Below are positions 4,863 to 5,473 of a stretch of DNA of 5,473 bases, in pieces (the first letter of the stretch is position 1; the number at the start of each line of letters is the position of its first letter). The notes beneath the pieces are model-generated. The model was not told where the DNA came from. It did not search any database and saw only the letters and a list, made by a program, of their open reading frames with translations. This DNA comes from JBFLYE01 sp040756715 [NCBI: bacterium] (GTDB taxonomy: Bacteria; UBA9089; UBA9088). The stretch covers positions 1 through 5,473 of the forward strand of contig JBFLYE010000028.1 of assembly GCA_040756715.1 (NCBI GenBank). Reading direction: 5' to 3'. The position numbers and the translations under genes were made by a program.

Positions 4863-4891
4863 TTGACATAGAATAAAAAAAAATGTAAAAT
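4863..4891 (+). promoter_or_regulatory. Promoter of the outer-membrane protein gene
   Basis: A perfect -35 TTGACA (4863-4868) and a -10 TAAAAT (4886-4891) are separated by 17 bp. The first ATG (4896) begins only 4 nt after the -10 box, so transcription would start at about 4898 and the second, in-frame ATG (4899) would be the leaderless start codon. Confidence 0.75.
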
Positions 4892-4895
4892 AAAG

Positions 4896-5473
4896 ATGAT
4901 GAAGAAGATTATTTTGTTTGTAGCTATTTTTTCTTTTCATTTGTGGGCGATAGGGGCAAGACCCCTTTCTATGGGAAATGCCTTTGTTGCTGTAGCTGAT
5001 GATATCCATAGCATTTTCTACAATCCAGCAGGGATTGCCAATATAAAGGCTATGGAAGCAACCTCAATGAGGGTTTTGAATAACAGGGATAGTATGAATT
5101 TTAAGGAATGGATTGCAATGTCCAATGAAATGAAAGAGGGAGGAATGGGTGGAGGCTATATCCATAGGGTTGATTGGGAGGGATATGTTGACCTGGATAA
5201 AGATGGGAAAAAGGATGACAATGAGCCACATTTAGCCTTAGATAACGATATTGCCATCTTTACAATTGGTGGTTATGGACAGGGTATGCTTAAAAAGACA
5301 TCATTCGGCGTTAATATAAGAAGATACGCATCAAGTTTGATGAGAAGCTGTGGAATAGAAATCGGGGGTGCAAAATTTAGCGAGCTTGGGAAAAAACAAT
5401 CTAAGGTTGGTGTCGATATTGGAATATTGCATAATTTTAATAAAAACATTTCTTTTGGATTTGCTATCTATGA
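4896..5473 (+). CDS. PorV/UPF0164-like outer-membrane beta-barrel protein, N-terminal part
   Basis: The gene is open to the window edge (192 residues seen, C-terminus missing). A signal peptide is clear: MMKKIILFVAIFSFHLWA, a basic start followed by a hydrophobic core. The mature start, GARPLSMGNAFVAVADDIHS then IFYNPAGIA (20-48), is the hallmark of FadL/PorV/UPF0164-like barrels, in which the N-terminal segment ends in NPAG. The rest alternates polar and hydrophobic residues with glycines, as expected for barrel strands. Residues 99-110 (DLDKDGKKDDNE) resemble a calcium-binding loop. There are two in-frame ATGs (4896 and 4899); the promoter position favours the second, giving MKKIILF. The gene diverges from the ROK kinase. 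Its cargo or partner cannot be inferred; PorV-type proteins can serve type IX secretion, FadL-type ones import hydrophobic compounds. Confidence 0.82.
   Translation, partial: MMKKIILFVAIFSFHLWAIGARPLSMGNAFVAVADDIHSIFYNPAGIANIKAMEATSMRVLNNRDSMNFKEWIAMSNEMKEGGMGGGYIHRVDWEGYVDLDKDGKKDDNEPHLALDNDIAIFTIGGYGQGMLKKTSFGVNIRRYASSLMRSCGIEIGGAKFSELGKKQSKVGVDIGILHNFNKNISFGFAIY

Noticed and set aside
4818-5009. Minus-strand ORF of 63 codons
   Set aside because: It is antisense to the signal peptide region of the barrel protein and covers the divergent promoters.

Overview
The window reads as a low-GC chromosomal segment from a diderm bacterium. It combines two housekeeping metabolic genes, the start of an outer-membrane beta-barrel protein, and an accessory block rich in toxin-antitoxin (TA) genes and repeats. 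The outer-membrane protein rules out a simple monoderm. The AT-rich spacers, the dispersed GGCACAAAG-type repeats and the mix of families would fit a metagenome-derived candidate phylum, but nothing here fixes the taxonomy.

Right side (3.9-5.5 kb): two genes diverge from a 100-bp spacer. A ROK-family sugar kinase/regulator reads leftward and a secreted PorV/UPF0164-like outer-membrane protein, cut by the window edge, reads rightward. Each has its own good sigma70-type promoter, and both promoters lie so close to the start codon that the mRNAs should be leaderless or nearly so. Downstream of the ROK gene, 29 bp away and with a strong Shine-Dalgarno, is fhs (formate-tetrahydrofolate ligase, 564 aa, apparently intact).

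Middle (1.5-2.2 kb): a MazE-like antitoxin/MazF toxin pair sits 4 nt after the fhs stop, as if the cassette had been dropped into the 3' end of the fhs transcription unit. The antitoxin gene carries an exact 53-bp tandem duplication that shifts its frame and removes the C-terminal segment expected to bind the toxin. Deleting one copy restores an 82-aa antitoxin that overlaps the mazF start. The duplication also creates a separate 50-codon ORF that could still supply the C-terminal part. The toxin gene looks intact.

Left side (0.1-1.5 kb): a second TA pair, a UPF0175 antitoxin and a DUF3368 PIN-domain toxin, lies between two near-identical direct repeats of 195 and 190 bp. It has a strong promoter overlapped by perfect palindromes. 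A short element with inverted ends, resembling a MITE, lies just upstream. Immediately after the PIN gene, and overlapping its stop, is a scar in which the first 14 codons of a second fhs copy are joined almost directly to the last 50 bp of fhs, followed by the direct repeat.

The simplest history (inference) is that fhs plus its downstream repeat was duplicated, one fhs copy collapsed to its two ends, and two TA cassettes were captured at the copy boundaries. The main points to test are the split antitoxin, the fhs scar, the toxin-trailing mini-ORFs that share one C-terminal tail, and the leaderless promoters.
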